In this document: positions 7,575-16,130 of the stretch, piece by piece
Position numbering within the stretch: position 1 is the first letter of the stretch
Layout of the letters: every line of letters starts with the position of its first letter
Assembly (NCBI GenBank): GCA_946414395.1
Contig: CAMKOE010000004.1
Coordinates: 38,068 to 102,067, forward strand
Direction: 5' to 3'
Length of the DNA stretch: 64,000 nucleotides
Source: an uncultured Porphyromonadaceae bacterium
GTDB lineage: Bacteria; Bacteroidota; Bacteroidia; Bacteroidales; Muribaculaceae
Notes under the pieces: model-generated
The model's input: the letters and a program-made list of their open reading frames with translations, nothing else
Databases searched by the model: none
What the model was told of the DNA's origin: nothing
Position numbers and translations under genes: made by a program

Positions 7575-9167
7575 ATGACGACTTTTGTCTTTCGCAATCA
7601 GACGGTTGAGCCCTTTCTCGGCTATGACGGCATGACCTACTCGGGCTATGACGACATCAGCCAGACGCCCACAAGCGTTGACCGGTATATATGGTTCTAT
7701 CAGGTCCCTGTCAATCCCGATGCGTGCCAGTTGGCCCGGGAAATTGATTCTTATAGCGATAAACTTGACCTTGTGCTGTCTGGAATCACCCAGGATAGGC
7801 CATTTGTCGTTTTCTCGTTGGTAAATCTTTTCCCATTGAAGTTCACTGGAAAAGACAATCAAGTCGCTGAAGCCATTACAGGCTTCAATCAGCACATCGC
7901 CCGCTTGGCGATGGAACGTCCCAATGTCAAGTGGGTGGATTTCTCCGGTTTTACGGGCCGTTATGCCGCCGATGCCTTGGTGGACTGGAAATACTATCTC
8001 ATGTCACAGACGCTGCTCAATCCCAAGTTGGCCAAGCCCTTCCACGACTGGTGGTCCGGTATCGAGCGGGAATTGATGATGCAGCGCAAGAAGTGCCTCG
8101 TGCTCGACCTGGACAATACGTTGTGGGGTGGGGTGCTCGGCGAGGATGGCATCGATGGCATTCAACTGGGAGGCGACTATCCCGGCAAGGCCTTTACCTA
8201 CTGGCAGCGCTCTCTGCTGCAGTTGGCTCACAATGGTGTGATTCTGGCTGTGTGCAGCAAGAACAACGAGGCCGACGTCGATGAGGCATGGCGGGTGAAT
8301 CCCCACATGGTGCTCAAGCGCGAACACTTCAGCGCCTTGCGCATCAACTGGCAAGACAAGGCCACCAACATCCGCCAACTGGCCGACGAACTCAACATCG
8401 GCCTTGACAGCATGGTCTTCCTGGATGACAATCCTGCCGAGCGTGAACTGGTCAGGCAGATGCTTCCACAGGTCGAAGTTCCGGATTTTCCCGAGAAACC
8501 TTACCTGCTCATTCCATTCTTCAAGCAACTGGTTGAAAAATACTTTATGGCCTATGACGTGACCGACGAGGACCGCAGCAAGACCGAGCAGTATCGTGCC
8601 AACGCCCTTCGCCGTGCCGAGCAGGCGCGCTTCATCGACCTCGACAGTTATCTCTACAGTCTTGACATCTCACTCGATATCCTGCCGGCCGACGAGCACA
8701 ACCTGCCGCGCATTGCCCAGATGACCCAGAAGACCAACCAGTTTAACCTGACCACGCGCCGCTATACCGAGAGCGACGTGCGTCATCGGCTCGATCAGGG
8801 TTGGCGCGTTTATTGCATGCGGGTGAGTGACCGGTTCGGTGATAGTGGCATTACAGCAGCGATTTTCCTTCAACCCGTTGGAGACGATGCCGTGAACATC
8901 GACAACTTGCTGCTCAGTTGCCGCATCCTGGGCAAGGGCATCGAGGAGGCTTTTGTCAAGACGGTGCTCAACCTGATGCGCCTCGATGGGGTGAAAAAGG
9001 TCATGGCCGATTACCTGCCCACGGCCAAGAATGGCCAGACGGCCGACTTCTATGACCGAATGGGGCTGACGTGTGTCCGCGTCGGCGACGATGGAGCCAG
9101 ACATTACGAGTTGGACTTGACTAGTGTTTATGAAATCAAGAATTGTTATAACATAAGGGTATTATGA
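7575..9167 (+). CDS. HAD-IIIC phosphatase, FkbH-like (candidate glyceryl-ACP synthase)
   Basis: A 530-residue protein with three regions: an N-terminal SGNH-hydrolase-like part (1-165), a central HAD domain with motif I DLDNTLWGG at about 178-186 and later FLDDNPAERELV, and a C-terminal GNAT-like part (ISLDILPADEHNLPRI ... GDSGITAAIF) from about 385. This is the FkbH layout. Characterised FkbH enzymes take 1,3-bisphosphoglycerate, remove phosphate and load a glyceryl group on an ACP. The ACP gene at 9164 overlaps its stop, which strongly supports an enzyme-carrier pair. GTG 7572 overlapping the upstream TAG is an alternative start; ATG 7575 is chosen. Some bacterial homologues act in surface polysaccharide loci with undetermined substrates. 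Confidence 0.88.
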   Translation: MTTFVFRNQTVEPFLGYDGMTYSGYDDISQTPTSVDRYIWFYQVPVNPDACQLAREIDSYSDKLDLVLSGITQDRPFVVFSLVNLFPLKFTGKDNQVAEAITGFNQHIARLAMERPNVKWVDFSGFTGRYAADALVDWKYYLMSQTLLNPKLAKPFHDWWSGIERELMMQRKKCLVLDLDNTLWGGVLGEDGIDGIQLGGDYPGKAFTYWQRSLLQLAHNGVILAVCSKNNEADVDEAWRVNPHMVLKREHFSALRINWQDKATNIRQLADELNIGLDSMVFLDDNPAERELVRQMLPQVEVPDFPEKPYLLIPFFKQLVEKYFMAYDVTDEDRSKTEQYRANALRRAEQARFIDLDSYLYSLDISLDILPADEHNLPRIAQMTQKTNQFNLTTRRYTESDVRHRLDQGWRVYCMRVSDRFGDSGITAAIFLQPVGDDAVNIDNLLLSCRILGKGIEEAFVKTVLNLMRLDGVKKVMADYLPTAKNGQTADFYDRMGLTCVRVGDDGARHYELDLTSVYEIKNCYNIRVL

Positions 9168-9388
9168 ATTTGGAAGAGAAAATTTTGGGAATCATGCGTG
9201 AGGTGTTTGACACCACTGATGTCAACGAGCAGACGTCTCAGCGCAATTGTGAGAACTGGGACTCGCTGCGCCATCTCTCGCTCGCATCCGAGTTAGAGGA
9301 AGCCTTTGACATCGAACTTGAACCAGAGGAAATCGGCCAGATGACCGACTTCTCGCGTGTTGTGGAAACCGTCAGGGCCAAGCAATGA
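9164..9388 (+). CDS. acyl carrier protein partner of FkbH-like enzyme
   Basis: A 74-residue carrier protein with phosphopantetheine attachment at Ser34 in NWDSLRHL, the canonical W-D-S-L site. Its ATG overlaps the last bases of the FkbH-like gene (ATGA), so the two are translationally coupled. In tetronate and methoxymalonyl pathways an FkbH enzyme and a dedicated stand-alone ACP make glyceryl-S-ACP, and the same pairing is seen here. It is distinct in sequence from the first carrier at 4729, so the cluster carries two non-equivalent carriers. It is the last gene of the cluster; 89 non-coding bases follow before an unrelated membrane-anchored phosphatase family gene. Confidence 0.9.
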   Translation: MNLEEKILGIMREVFDTTDVNEQTSQRNCENWDSLRHLSLASELEEAFDIELEPEEIGQMTDFSRVVETVRAKQ

Positions 9389-9477
9389 CCTCTCTCGTCA
9401 ATGTGATGTGATTACATGCGGCGCAAGGGCAATGACATCCTTGTGCCGTTCATTTTTCTTGAATTGGTGCTTCTTTT

Positions 9478-10533
9478 ATGAAATATTTGTTCCGTTTGAT
9501 ATCCATTATAGCGGCCTTTGTCCTGCTCTTCGCGGCCTATGGCGGGCGTGTGGACCCCAATGTGTGGACCTTGCCCTCGCTGGCTACCCTGGCCCTGCCT
9601 GCTGTGGCCATCATGGTGGTTGCCCTGTTGCTGCTGCTGGCGTTGTTCAGGCAGTGGCGGTCGGCGGTTGTCCTTGCTGCGGCCTTGCTGCTGTCGTGGC
9701 CCACTTTGAAGTTGATCTGCCCGTTCAATCTCTCACATCAGTCAGCACACCAGGGGCGACCCCAACTCAAGGTCATTACCATGAACGTCACCCAGTTCAA
9801 CTGGCAGGATGGCGCCACCAAACCCAGTGAGAACATGCGCTACCTTCTCGATCAAGACGCCGATATCGTCGTGATTCAGGAAGGGCTGGTTTATTTCTCC
9901 TATGAGAAGACCAAGACAGTTGTTCCCATGCTCGATGAACTTTACAAGAAATATCCCTACCGCAAGAAGCATTTCTTTGACGTCGGCATCCTCTCCAAGT
10001 ATCCTTTTACCGAGGTGCAATCCCCTGTGCTGGCTCAGGACAGCCTGGGCTATTTCATCAAGGCCTGGGACGTGGATGCGCCCGGTGGTAGCATCAGGGT
10101 GATGAGTATGCACTTGAGTTCCCTGCGTTTCACGACCAACGACAGCCAACTCATCGAGTCGATGAATGTCCCGTCGGGGCGCAAGCAGCGCATTGAATCG
10201 GTCACCCGCAAACTCGATCATGGCTTTATCTCCCATGCGCGCCAGGCTGCGGCCATGAGGCAGGTGATCGATGAGTCGCCTGGCGACATCCTGGTCATGG
10301 GTGACATGAACGACACACCCGGCTCATTTGCCTATCGCAAGATCTGCGGCGAAGACCTGCGTGATGCCTGGGCCGATGCGGGACTGGGACCCACCTATAC
10401 CTTTCATGATCATCACATGTATGTGAAAATTGATCACATCCTGTATCGTGGCGACTTGAGGTTGCTGCAATGCCGGCGCGACAAGGAAGGGGAGAGCGAC
10501 CATTATCCGCTGGTCGCCGTCTTTGAAAGGTGA
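9478..10533 (+). CDS. membrane-anchored endonuclease/exonuclease/phosphatase family protein
   Basis: 351 residues. The first 85 contain three hydrophobic segments (about 5-22, 30-57 and 62-80), anchoring the protein in the inner membrane. The rest is an EEP-superfamily domain with VITMNVTQFNW, VVIQEG (metal Glu), VMSMHLSS, VMGDMNDTP (catalytic Asp/Asn) and the terminal SDHYPL His. This superfamily cleaves phosphodiester or phosphomonoester bonds in DNA, phosphoinositides, sphingomyelin and similar molecules. The catalytic domain probably faces the periplasm, so a nuclease or phospholipase-like role there is possible, but the substrate is unknown. Similar proteins are common as single genes in Bacteroidales. 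Confidence 0.85.
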   Translation: MKYLFRLISIIAAFVLLFAAYGGRVDPNVWTLPSLATLALPAVAIMVVALLLLLALFRQWRSAVVLAAALLLSWPTLKLICPFNLSHQSAHQGRPQLKVITMNVTQFNWQDGATKPSENMRYLLDQDADIVVIQEGLVYFSYEKTKTVVPMLDELYKKYPYRKKHFFDVGILSKYPFTEVQSPVLAQDSLGYFIKAWDVDAPGGSIRVMSMHLSSLRFTTNDSQLIESMNVPSGRKQRIESVTRKLDHGFISHARQAAAMRQVIDESPGDILVMGDMNDTPGSFAYRKICGEDLRDAWADAGLGPTYTFHDHHMYVKIDHILYRGDLRLLQCRRDKEGESDHYPLVAVFER

Positions 10534-10609
10534 GTCCGGCAACTCGCTTTTACACACTAAAAAGGCTCCTTTCCCGTTCTATACTATATAAACCGAATAT
10601 AAAAGAACA

Positions 10610-12046
10610 ATGGCATTTAAGTCTATATTCTCACTGCTGCTCGCCTCCGTCCTGATGCTGGTGGTCTGCTCGTCGTGTATCGAGGACGGTTTCACCACGT
10701 CATCCAGCGATGTGCTGGCGTTTAACAAGGACACTGTGGCATTTGACACGGTGATAACCCTCCAAGGAACGGCCACCAAGCAGATGGTCATCTATAACCA
10801 CAGCAAGAAGCAGATCAACATCTCCTCCATTAAGGTCGCCGGCCTGGCATCCAAGGGGCATTTCCATCTCAATGTGGATGGCGTGAGGGGCGATTCTTTC
10901 CAGAATGTCGAAATCCGTGGCAACGACTCAATCTATATCTTCATCGAGGCCTATCTCGACGAGATGGAACAGAACGAGCCCACGTTGCTTGAGGATCGCC
11001 TGGAGTTTGTCACCAATGGCGTGACCCAGAGTGTGCTGCTCAGCGCTTGGGGACAGGATGTGGTGCGCATCAATGGAGATACAATCAGGCGCAACACGCG
11101 CTTGACCGCTGTTAAGCCTTATCTCATCTATGACACAATGTTTGTCTCGCCAGGTGCGACCTTGACCATCGACCCTGGCGCAACGCTACTCTTTCATGAC
11201 AAGGCTGCCATCCGCTGCAAGGGGCGCATGCTGGCCAATGGCACTGTCGAGGAACCGATTACCTTCCGCGGCGACCGCCTGGATCATGTTGTGGGCACGA
11301 CGAGTTTTGACGTGATGTCGGGACAGTGGGGTGGTGTCATTTTCTCGCCGACCAACAGAGTCACCAATGTGTTGAAGCATGTCGTCATGCGGGGTAGCAG
11401 CATCGGTATGCACTGCAGTCCAGACTATGTCGATACGGTCAATTGTTCACTCAAACTCGTCAATTGTGTACTCACCAATTCGGCTTCGACCTGTCTGGCT
11501 ACGGCTGCCTGCTATGTGCAACTCATTGGCACCGAAATCAGCGATGCGGCCGAGGAAGTCGCCTATTTTGCTGGCGGCAAGGTGATGGCCAGCCAGTGCA
11601 CCTTCAGTAACAACTATTTGTTCGTGGCCCCCACGTTGCCCCTCGTCAATATCTTTGACGTTGAGTTCACCGACGGCTCCATCGGGCGCATCAAGGCCTA
11701 TTTTGACAATTGCATCCTCTACGGCCTCAGCCCCGAGATCAACGAGGGCACGCTCGATGATTTTGACGTCTATCTGCGCTATTGCCTGTTGAAGAGTTCG
11801 GGTAACGATGACGCCCACTTTATCAATTGCGTCTGGGAGGCCGACCCATGTTTCCTCACCTTGCGTGATGACCACTACTTTGATTACCGTCTGGGCAACG
11901 AGAGCGCTGCCATCGGCAAGGGAAATCCGGCATTGTGTCCCGCCGAGGCCCGTTACGACCGCTACGGCAATGACCGCCTGGCTCGTGCGGCGATAGACCT
12001 GGGTGCCTATGTATGGAATTATATCGAAGAAGAAGAAAACCAGTAG
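10610..12046 (+). CDS. right-handed beta-helix lipoprotein
   Basis: 478 residues with a lipoprotein-type N terminus: a hydrophobic stretch followed by the candidate lipidated Cys in VVCSSCIEDG. After an Ig-like N-terminal part (about 35-150) the sequence turns into short beta-strand coils rich in Ser, Thr, Asn and Cys, beginning with SPGATLTIDPGATLLF and continuing to about 430, as in right-handed parallel beta-helix proteins. It ends with DRYGNDRLARAAIDLGAYV, resembling the end of choice-of-anchor Q proteins. Such coils bind or cleave polysaccharide, but no catalytic residues can be identified. It precedes a secreted GHL10 protein by 13 bases, so both may act in envelope or glycan processing. 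The function is not recognised. Confidence 0.75.
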   Translation: MAFKSIFSLLLASVLMLVVCSSCIEDGFTTSSSDVLAFNKDTVAFDTVITLQGTATKQMVIYNHSKKQINISSIKVAGLASKGHFHLNVDGVRGDSFQNVEIRGNDSIYIFIEAYLDEMEQNEPTLLEDRLEFVTNGVTQSVLLSAWGQDVVRINGDTIRRNTRLTAVKPYLIYDTMFVSPGATLTIDPGATLLFHDKAAIRCKGRMLANGTVEEPITFRGDRLDHVVGTTSFDVMSGQWGGVIFSPTNRVTNVLKHVVMRGSSIGMHCSPDYVDTVNCSLKLVNCVLTNSASTCLATAACYVQLIGTEISDAAEEVAYFAGGKVMASQCTFSNNYLFVAPTLPLVNIFDVEFTDGSIGRIKAYFDNCILYGLSPEINEGTLDDFDVYLRYCLLKSSGNDDAHFINCVWEADPCFLTLRDDHYFDYRLGNESAAIGKGNPALCPAEARYDRYGNDRLARAAIDLGAYVWNYIEEEENQ

Positions 12047-12059
12047 AACAATATTATTT

Positions 12060-13580
12060 ATGAAACGAATCCTCCTTTTCACATCGCTGCTAGTCCTCAT
12101 GGCTGGTGGCATGATGGCCAACGGCTCCCAGTCGGCCCTCCCGTCACATTTGCCCAAGCATGAGTTTCGCGGCGCCTGGATGCACATCATCGGCCAGAAG
12201 CAGTATGCCCAGATGTCACCCGAGCAGACGCGCCAGTACCTCATCGAACAATTGGACCTCTTGCAGCGTGCCAACTGCAATGCCATTATCTGGCAAATTC
12301 GCCCGCAGGCCGATGCGGCCTATGTCAGCAATCTCGAGCCTTGGAGCCGCTGGCTCACGGGTGAACCGGGCAAGGCTCCTGATCCGGTGTGGGACCCCTT
12401 GCAGTTCATGATTGACCAGGCCCACAAGCGTGGCATGGAACTTCACGCCTGGATCAACCCATATCGCGTGACCAGCAGCGAGGACGACAAGCCGGCACAG
12501 GGACACATCTACTATGAGCATCCCGAGTGGTTCTTGAAATATGCCGACGGAAAAATCTATTTCGACCCGGGCCTGCCCGAGAGCCGTGACTTTATCGACA
12601 AGGTGGTGCGCGACATCCTCACCCGATATGACATCGACGCCCTGCACATGGACGACTATTTCTATCCCTATCCCGTGACAGGCGTTGAGTTCCCCGACAC
12701 AACGTCCTATAATGAATATGGCATCGGCTGGGACAAGGACGACTGGCGCCGTCACAACGTGGACCTGCTCATCGAGCAGTTGCACAATACCATCCAGGAG
12801 GTCAAGCCCTGGGTGCGCTTCGGCATCAGCCCCTTCGGTATCTGGCGCAACAAGGCCAGCGACCCCGACGGTAGCGAGACCAACGGCCTGCAGTGCTATG
12901 ATGCCCTGTATGCCGACTGCCCCAAGTGGACCGCACAGGGGTGGGTCGATTACATGGTGCCGCAACTCTACTGGGAACTGGAACACAAGGCCGCCAGCGA
13001 CCTCGTGCTCATGCACTGGTGGAATGACCATGCCAATGGCCGACACATGTATTACGGACAGGCGCTCAACAATGTCATGTCCCACCAGGACATCGCCGAC
13101 GAGGGCGGCAATCCCGCCAATCCCACCCAGTTGGACCACAAGATGCGCTTGCAGCGCTCAATGGAGAACGTGCATGGCGTGACCTGGTGGCCCGGTTATA
13201 CCATCACCAGTAACTTCAAGGGCGCCCTCGACTCGCTGGCCAATTATCAGACCTGCCGCCCGGCACTCATTCCTGCCTACACCTGGCTCGATGACAAGGC
13301 TCCGCATACTGTTCACGACCTCAAGATCAAGAAGGTGGGCGGCAAGAAGTGCCTGGTGTGGCGTGCCCATGACACCGATGACCCCATGCAGCAGGCTGTC
13401 CGTTATGTCGTTTACCGCTTCCCCAAGGGCAAGAAAGCCTCTATCGATGATGCCGCCAGCATCCTGGCCATCACGGGCGAGACCGTCTTCCCGCTCCCCG
13501 ACGGCGGTAAGGGCAACTGGCAATATGCCGTCACGGCGCTCGACCGCTGCTGGAACGAGAGCGACCCAGTCAGGAAATAA
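12060..13580 (+). CDS. secreted family 10-like glycoside hydrolase (GHL10)
   Basis: 506 residues from ATG 12060, which begins a signal peptide (MKRILLFTSLLVLMAGG); an earlier in-frame ATG at 12003 overlaps the upstream gene and would bury the signal. The catalytic domain is a TIM barrel of the GHL10/DUF187 family with FRGAWMHIIG, IIWQIRPQADAAY, GMELHAWINPYR and LHMDDYFYPYPV, the last two carrying the conserved acidic and aromatic substrate residues. A C-terminal fibronectin III-like segment follows from about residue 420. Related proteins cleave denuded peptidoglycan glycan chains or related polymers. It sits 13 bases after the beta-helix lipoprotein gene and is followed by a very long hairpin. 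Confidence 0.88.
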   Translation: MKRILLFTSLLVLMAGGMMANGSQSALPSHLPKHEFRGAWMHIIGQKQYAQMSPEQTRQYLIEQLDLLQRANCNAIIWQIRPQADAAYVSNLEPWSRWLTGEPGKAPDPVWDPLQFMIDQAHKRGMELHAWINPYRVTSSEDDKPAQGHIYYEHPEWFLKYADGKIYFDPGLPESRDFIDKVVRDILTRYDIDALHMDDYFYPYPVTGVEFPDTTSYNEYGIGWDKDDWRRHNVDLLIEQLHNTIQEVKPWVRFGISPFGIWRNKASDPDGSETNGLQCYDALYADCPKWTAQGWVDYMVPQLYWELEHKAASDLVLMHWWNDHANGRHMYYGQALNNVMSHQDIADEGGNPANPTQLDHKMRLQRSMENVHGVTWWPGYTITSNFKGALDSLANYQTCRPALIPAYTWLDDKAPHTVHDLKIKKVGGKKCLVWRAHDTDDPMQQAVRYVVYRFPKGKKASIDDAASILAITGETVFPLPDGGKGNWQYAVTALDRCWNESDPVRK

Positions 13581-13610
13581 CCTTCATCCCTTCCCGGACT
13601 GTGGGGTGAT

Positions 13611-13663
13611 ACTAAACGTATTGAGGGACGCGCATTCACGGCGCGTCCCTCAATACGTTTAGT
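13611..13663. terminator. bidirectional terminator hairpin, 23-bp perfect stem
   Basis: Bases 13611-13633 are the exact reverse complement of 13641-13663, with a 7-base loop. The hairpin lies between convergent genes (plus stop at 13580, minus stop at 13686), as expected for a shared transcription terminator. No long T tract follows on either side, and the stem is much longer and more perfect than in a usual intrinsic terminator. Confidence 0.75.
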
Positions 13664-13685
13664 GGTGGCAACTAGCGATGTGAGA

Positions 13686-14993
13686 TCAGTTCCATGTACC
13701 TGACAACAGGAAGTCGATGAGGGTGGTTACATCCGAGACGTTCACCTGACCATCCTGGCTACAGTCGAGCGCCTGGGGGTTAACGCTGGTTTCGTTTCCG
13801 TTCAGCAGATAGTCAATCAAGGTTGTCACGTCGCTGATGTTAACGATAGAGTCGTTGTTCACATCGCCGCGGATGAATGTGGGCTCAACATAATCCTCAA
13901 ATGCAACGAGGTTGAACTTCAATGCGCCGTCCACCTTGCAAATAATGCCATAGACATTGTACTTGCCGCTTGCGGGCTGATTGTAGGCCCACAAGCAGTC
14001 GGTTAATGAAATTGTCGTGCCGTCGGGCAGCGGTAATGAGCGGATGGGGAGGAAACTCTTGCTGACATTCTCGACGACAACATAGGCATTGAGCATGCTT
14101 TCATCGACGGCTCCAGTGAGTTTCTGGGCGGCAGCCAGTGTGGCATTGGTCTCACCGCTGGCGGCGAGGCCTGCAGCATCGGTGTGCTTAACCCAACCGT
14201 CAACGCTGGTTTTGGTGGCACTCCAGCCCGGGCTCAGCACCTGGCCGTTCTCGAATGAGCCCTCAAGGACGTTGCAGATCTGGCCATAGCCGCTCTCGTC
14301 GCGCACAAACAGATAGCCATTCTTATAAGCGGTAACAACAGCGTTGCCGTTGTATGTGAACTGGACGTTGTCCTCAAGCGCGTTGGCGTCATTGATCAGG
14401 GTCACACCTGCTTGATCACTTCCCTCATTATAACTGAAGGTGGTCTTGGGATAGAAAAGTTCGCTATAGTATTTATTCCCTCCATAGACCGATCTTGGCA
14501 CATTAGTATTCACTCCATAAAAATAGCCGGTACCTGAAACTGTACCTTCTTGAGTAACAGAAACCATGAGTGCCAGGTTTCCGCCTTCATAGGCGAAGGG
14601 CGTATCAAAGTTGACAACAATCTCGCTCTCTCCGGGGGTCATCGGCATCACACCCACCAGTGTGAGCATGTCCTCGGGAATGCGAAATGGCGTGGTCATG
14701 GAGAATTCCGATACATCGACCACTCCCAGGCGGAATGAGAGTTCACCTCCGTTCATCACATTGCCACCCTCGTTAGCGATATAAAATGTCAGCGCGGTAA
14801 TGTCCTTACCAACCAGTTCGGTGAGTTGGTCGGCTGGATAAATCACTTGACCGAAATAGGGCGGATAGTTAAAGTAAGCGGCTCGGAATGGAATGTTTTC
14901 ATTCCTATCAGTGCCATCGGCAACCGTCAATTCTGAGGCATGCGCAACCAGTGTCATAGCGGCCACAGCGATCAAAACTAAGAATTTTTTCAT
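13686..14993 (-). CDS. secreted protein with C-terminal dockerin-like repeats
   Basis: 435 residues with a signal peptide (MKKFLVLIAVAAMTLVAHA). The mature part (20-220) is beta-rich, with alternating aromatic strands (FNYPPYFGQVIY, ITALTFYIAN), and resembles a secreted binding domain. Residues 235-370 form a second beta domain. The last about 60 residues are two calcium-loop motifs, GDVNNDSIVNISDVTTLIDYLL and a partner ending DVTTLIDFLLSGTWN, i.e. a dockerin type I-like pair at the extreme C terminus. No enzyme signature was recognised. It is the first of six proteins in the window with this module. Surface or extracellular location is inferred from the signal peptide. Confidence 0.75.
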   Translation of the reverse strand: MKKFLVLIAVAAMTLVAHASELTVADGTDRNENIPFRAAYFNYPPYFGQVIYPADQLTELVGKDITALTFYIANEGGNVMNGGELSFRLGVVDVSEFSMTTPFRIPEDMLTLVGVMPMTPGESEIVVNFDTPFAYEGGNLALMVSVTQEGTVSGTGYFYGVNTNVPRSVYGGNKYYSELFYPKTTFSYNEGSDQAGVTLINDANALEDNVQFTYNGNAVVTAYKNGYLFVRDESGYGQICNVLEGSFENGQVLSPGWSATKTSVDGWVKHTDAAGLAASGETNATLAAAQKLTGAVDESMLNAYVVVENVSKSFLPIRSLPLPDGTTISLTDCLWAYNQPASGKYNVYGIICKVDGALKFNLVAFEDYVEPTFIRGDVNNDSIVNISDVTTLIDYLLNGNETSVNPQALDCSQDGQVNVSDVTTLIDFLLSGTWN

Positions 14994-15077
14994 AATTAAG
15001 GAAATGATTTGAGTTAATATAAATAATTTGGTAGCGATAAACTATAGCATTAACATCCTCTCAATCGATGGTGCGGG

Positions 15078-15656
15078 TCAGAACAGATGGGCGATATTCT
15101 CGGTCATCATCTTCACGCTCATCGCCAGCAGGATGATGCCGAAGAACTTGCGTGAGAACATCATGCCGCCCTCGCCTAGCCATTTCTGGATTTTTCCAGT
15201 GCTCTTGATGACAAGGAACACCCATAGCATATTGATAGCCAGCCCGATGAAAATGTTCACGTCGTCATACATCGCCTTGAGCGAGATCAACGTTGTCAGC
15301 ACGCCGGCGCCCGCGATCAGCGGAAACACCATCGGCACCATCGTTGCTCCCTTGTTGGGGGTGTTGTTCTTGAAGATTTCCACGTCAAGGATCATCTCCA
15401 GCGCCATGAGGAACATCAGGAAACCGCCTGCCGTGGCAAACGAGTGGATATCGCAGTTGAAGATGCGCAGCAGCCAGTGACCGCCATAGTAGAAGCCCAC
15501 CATCAGCAGGGTAGAGTAGAGGGTGGCCTTCAAGGCATCGACATGACGCCCTTTTTCCCTCAACTGCAAGATAATGGGTATCGAACCCACAATATCTATA
15601 ATACTCAGCAATACCAGCGTCGCACTCAGAATCTGTGTAAAATTAACCTTTCCCAT
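15078..15656 (-). CDS. MarC-family inner membrane protein
   Basis: 192 residues with six hydrophobic segments and the MarC family pattern (LSIIDIVGSIPIILQL near residue 17, and FPLIAGAGVLTTLISL near 112, a glycine/proline-rich re-entrant-like segment). MarC family members (UPF0056) are integral membrane proteins whose transport substrate is not established, despite the historical link to multiple antibiotic resistance. The gene is monocistronic: 84 bases separate it from the secreted protein gene on the same strand, and a divergent valS gene lies upstream. Confidence 0.88.
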   Translation of the reverse strand: MGKVNFTQILSATLVLLSIIDIVGSIPIILQLREKGRHVDALKATLYSTLLMVGFYYGGHWLLRIFNCDIHSFATAGGFLMFLMALEMILDVEIFKNNTPNKGATMVPMVFPLIAGAGVLTTLISLKAMYDDVNIFIGLAINMLWVFLVIKSTGKIQKWLGEGGMMFSRKFFGIILLAMSVKMMTENIAHLF

Positions 15657-15679
15657 ATTGCATCATTTCTATTCTGCTG

Positions 15680-15687
15680 CAAAGGTA
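15680..15687 (-). promoter_or_regulatory. putative -7 element for marC
   Basis: CAAAGGTA is the reverse complement of TACCTTTG and lies 24 bases upstream of the marC start. No matching -33 TTTG was found at the expected distance. The rest of the 470-base marC-valS gap (15688-16046) contains a weak AAAAAGG/CCTTTTT hairpin at 15797-15815 and no recognised gene. Confidence 0.5.
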
Positions 15688-16046
15688 GTCATTATCTCGC
15701 ACACGATCACATTCTTTTTAAGAAAACAGGCCTGGAATCCTTCACTTGTTGCCTTTTTTTTCCCTCAATTTTACCTTTAATCAATTCGATGACCCCAAAA
15801 AGGCTTTTCCTTTTTAATTATCAGACAATGAGTCGATTGCGATGCTAAATGGCTATCGAATGCGCCTCGTTTTTCCCGGTTTTCCCGTTTCCCCCCCGTT
15901 GTGGGGTTAATACGTGTCGCGTCCTGTGATCCGGGCCTGTGGCTCGGAAAATAATCGTCAGCGCGACTTTATCAAGAGCATTTCTCGCTTTCTTCCTTGA
16001 AAACCGGCACTTCCCTGTAATAGTTGCCAAAAAGGTCGTCATGCGT

Positions 16047-16077
16047 TTTGATGGTTGGCACTTTTTTAGTACCTTTG
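16047..16077 (+). promoter_or_regulatory. Bacteroidetes-type promoter of valS
   Basis: TTTG at 16047-16050 and TACCTTTG at 16070-16077 are separated by 19 bases, matching the -33 and -7 consensus of the Bacteroidetes primary sigma factor. The predicted start of transcription is a few bases after 16080, leaving a leader of roughly 45 bases before the valS ATG. Confidence 0.75.
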
Positions 16078-16130
16078 TCGTTTGAATCATTTTTTTGAAC
16101 AAAAATAAAACATTATTATAACCAAAACAA

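Noticed and set aside
1..9388. Assignment of the cluster as a tetronate antibiotic pathway
   Set aside because: FkbH, ACP and KAS III match, but the neighbours are sugar enzymes and no polyketide synthase or tetronate dehydratase is visible; only a family-level analogy is claimed.
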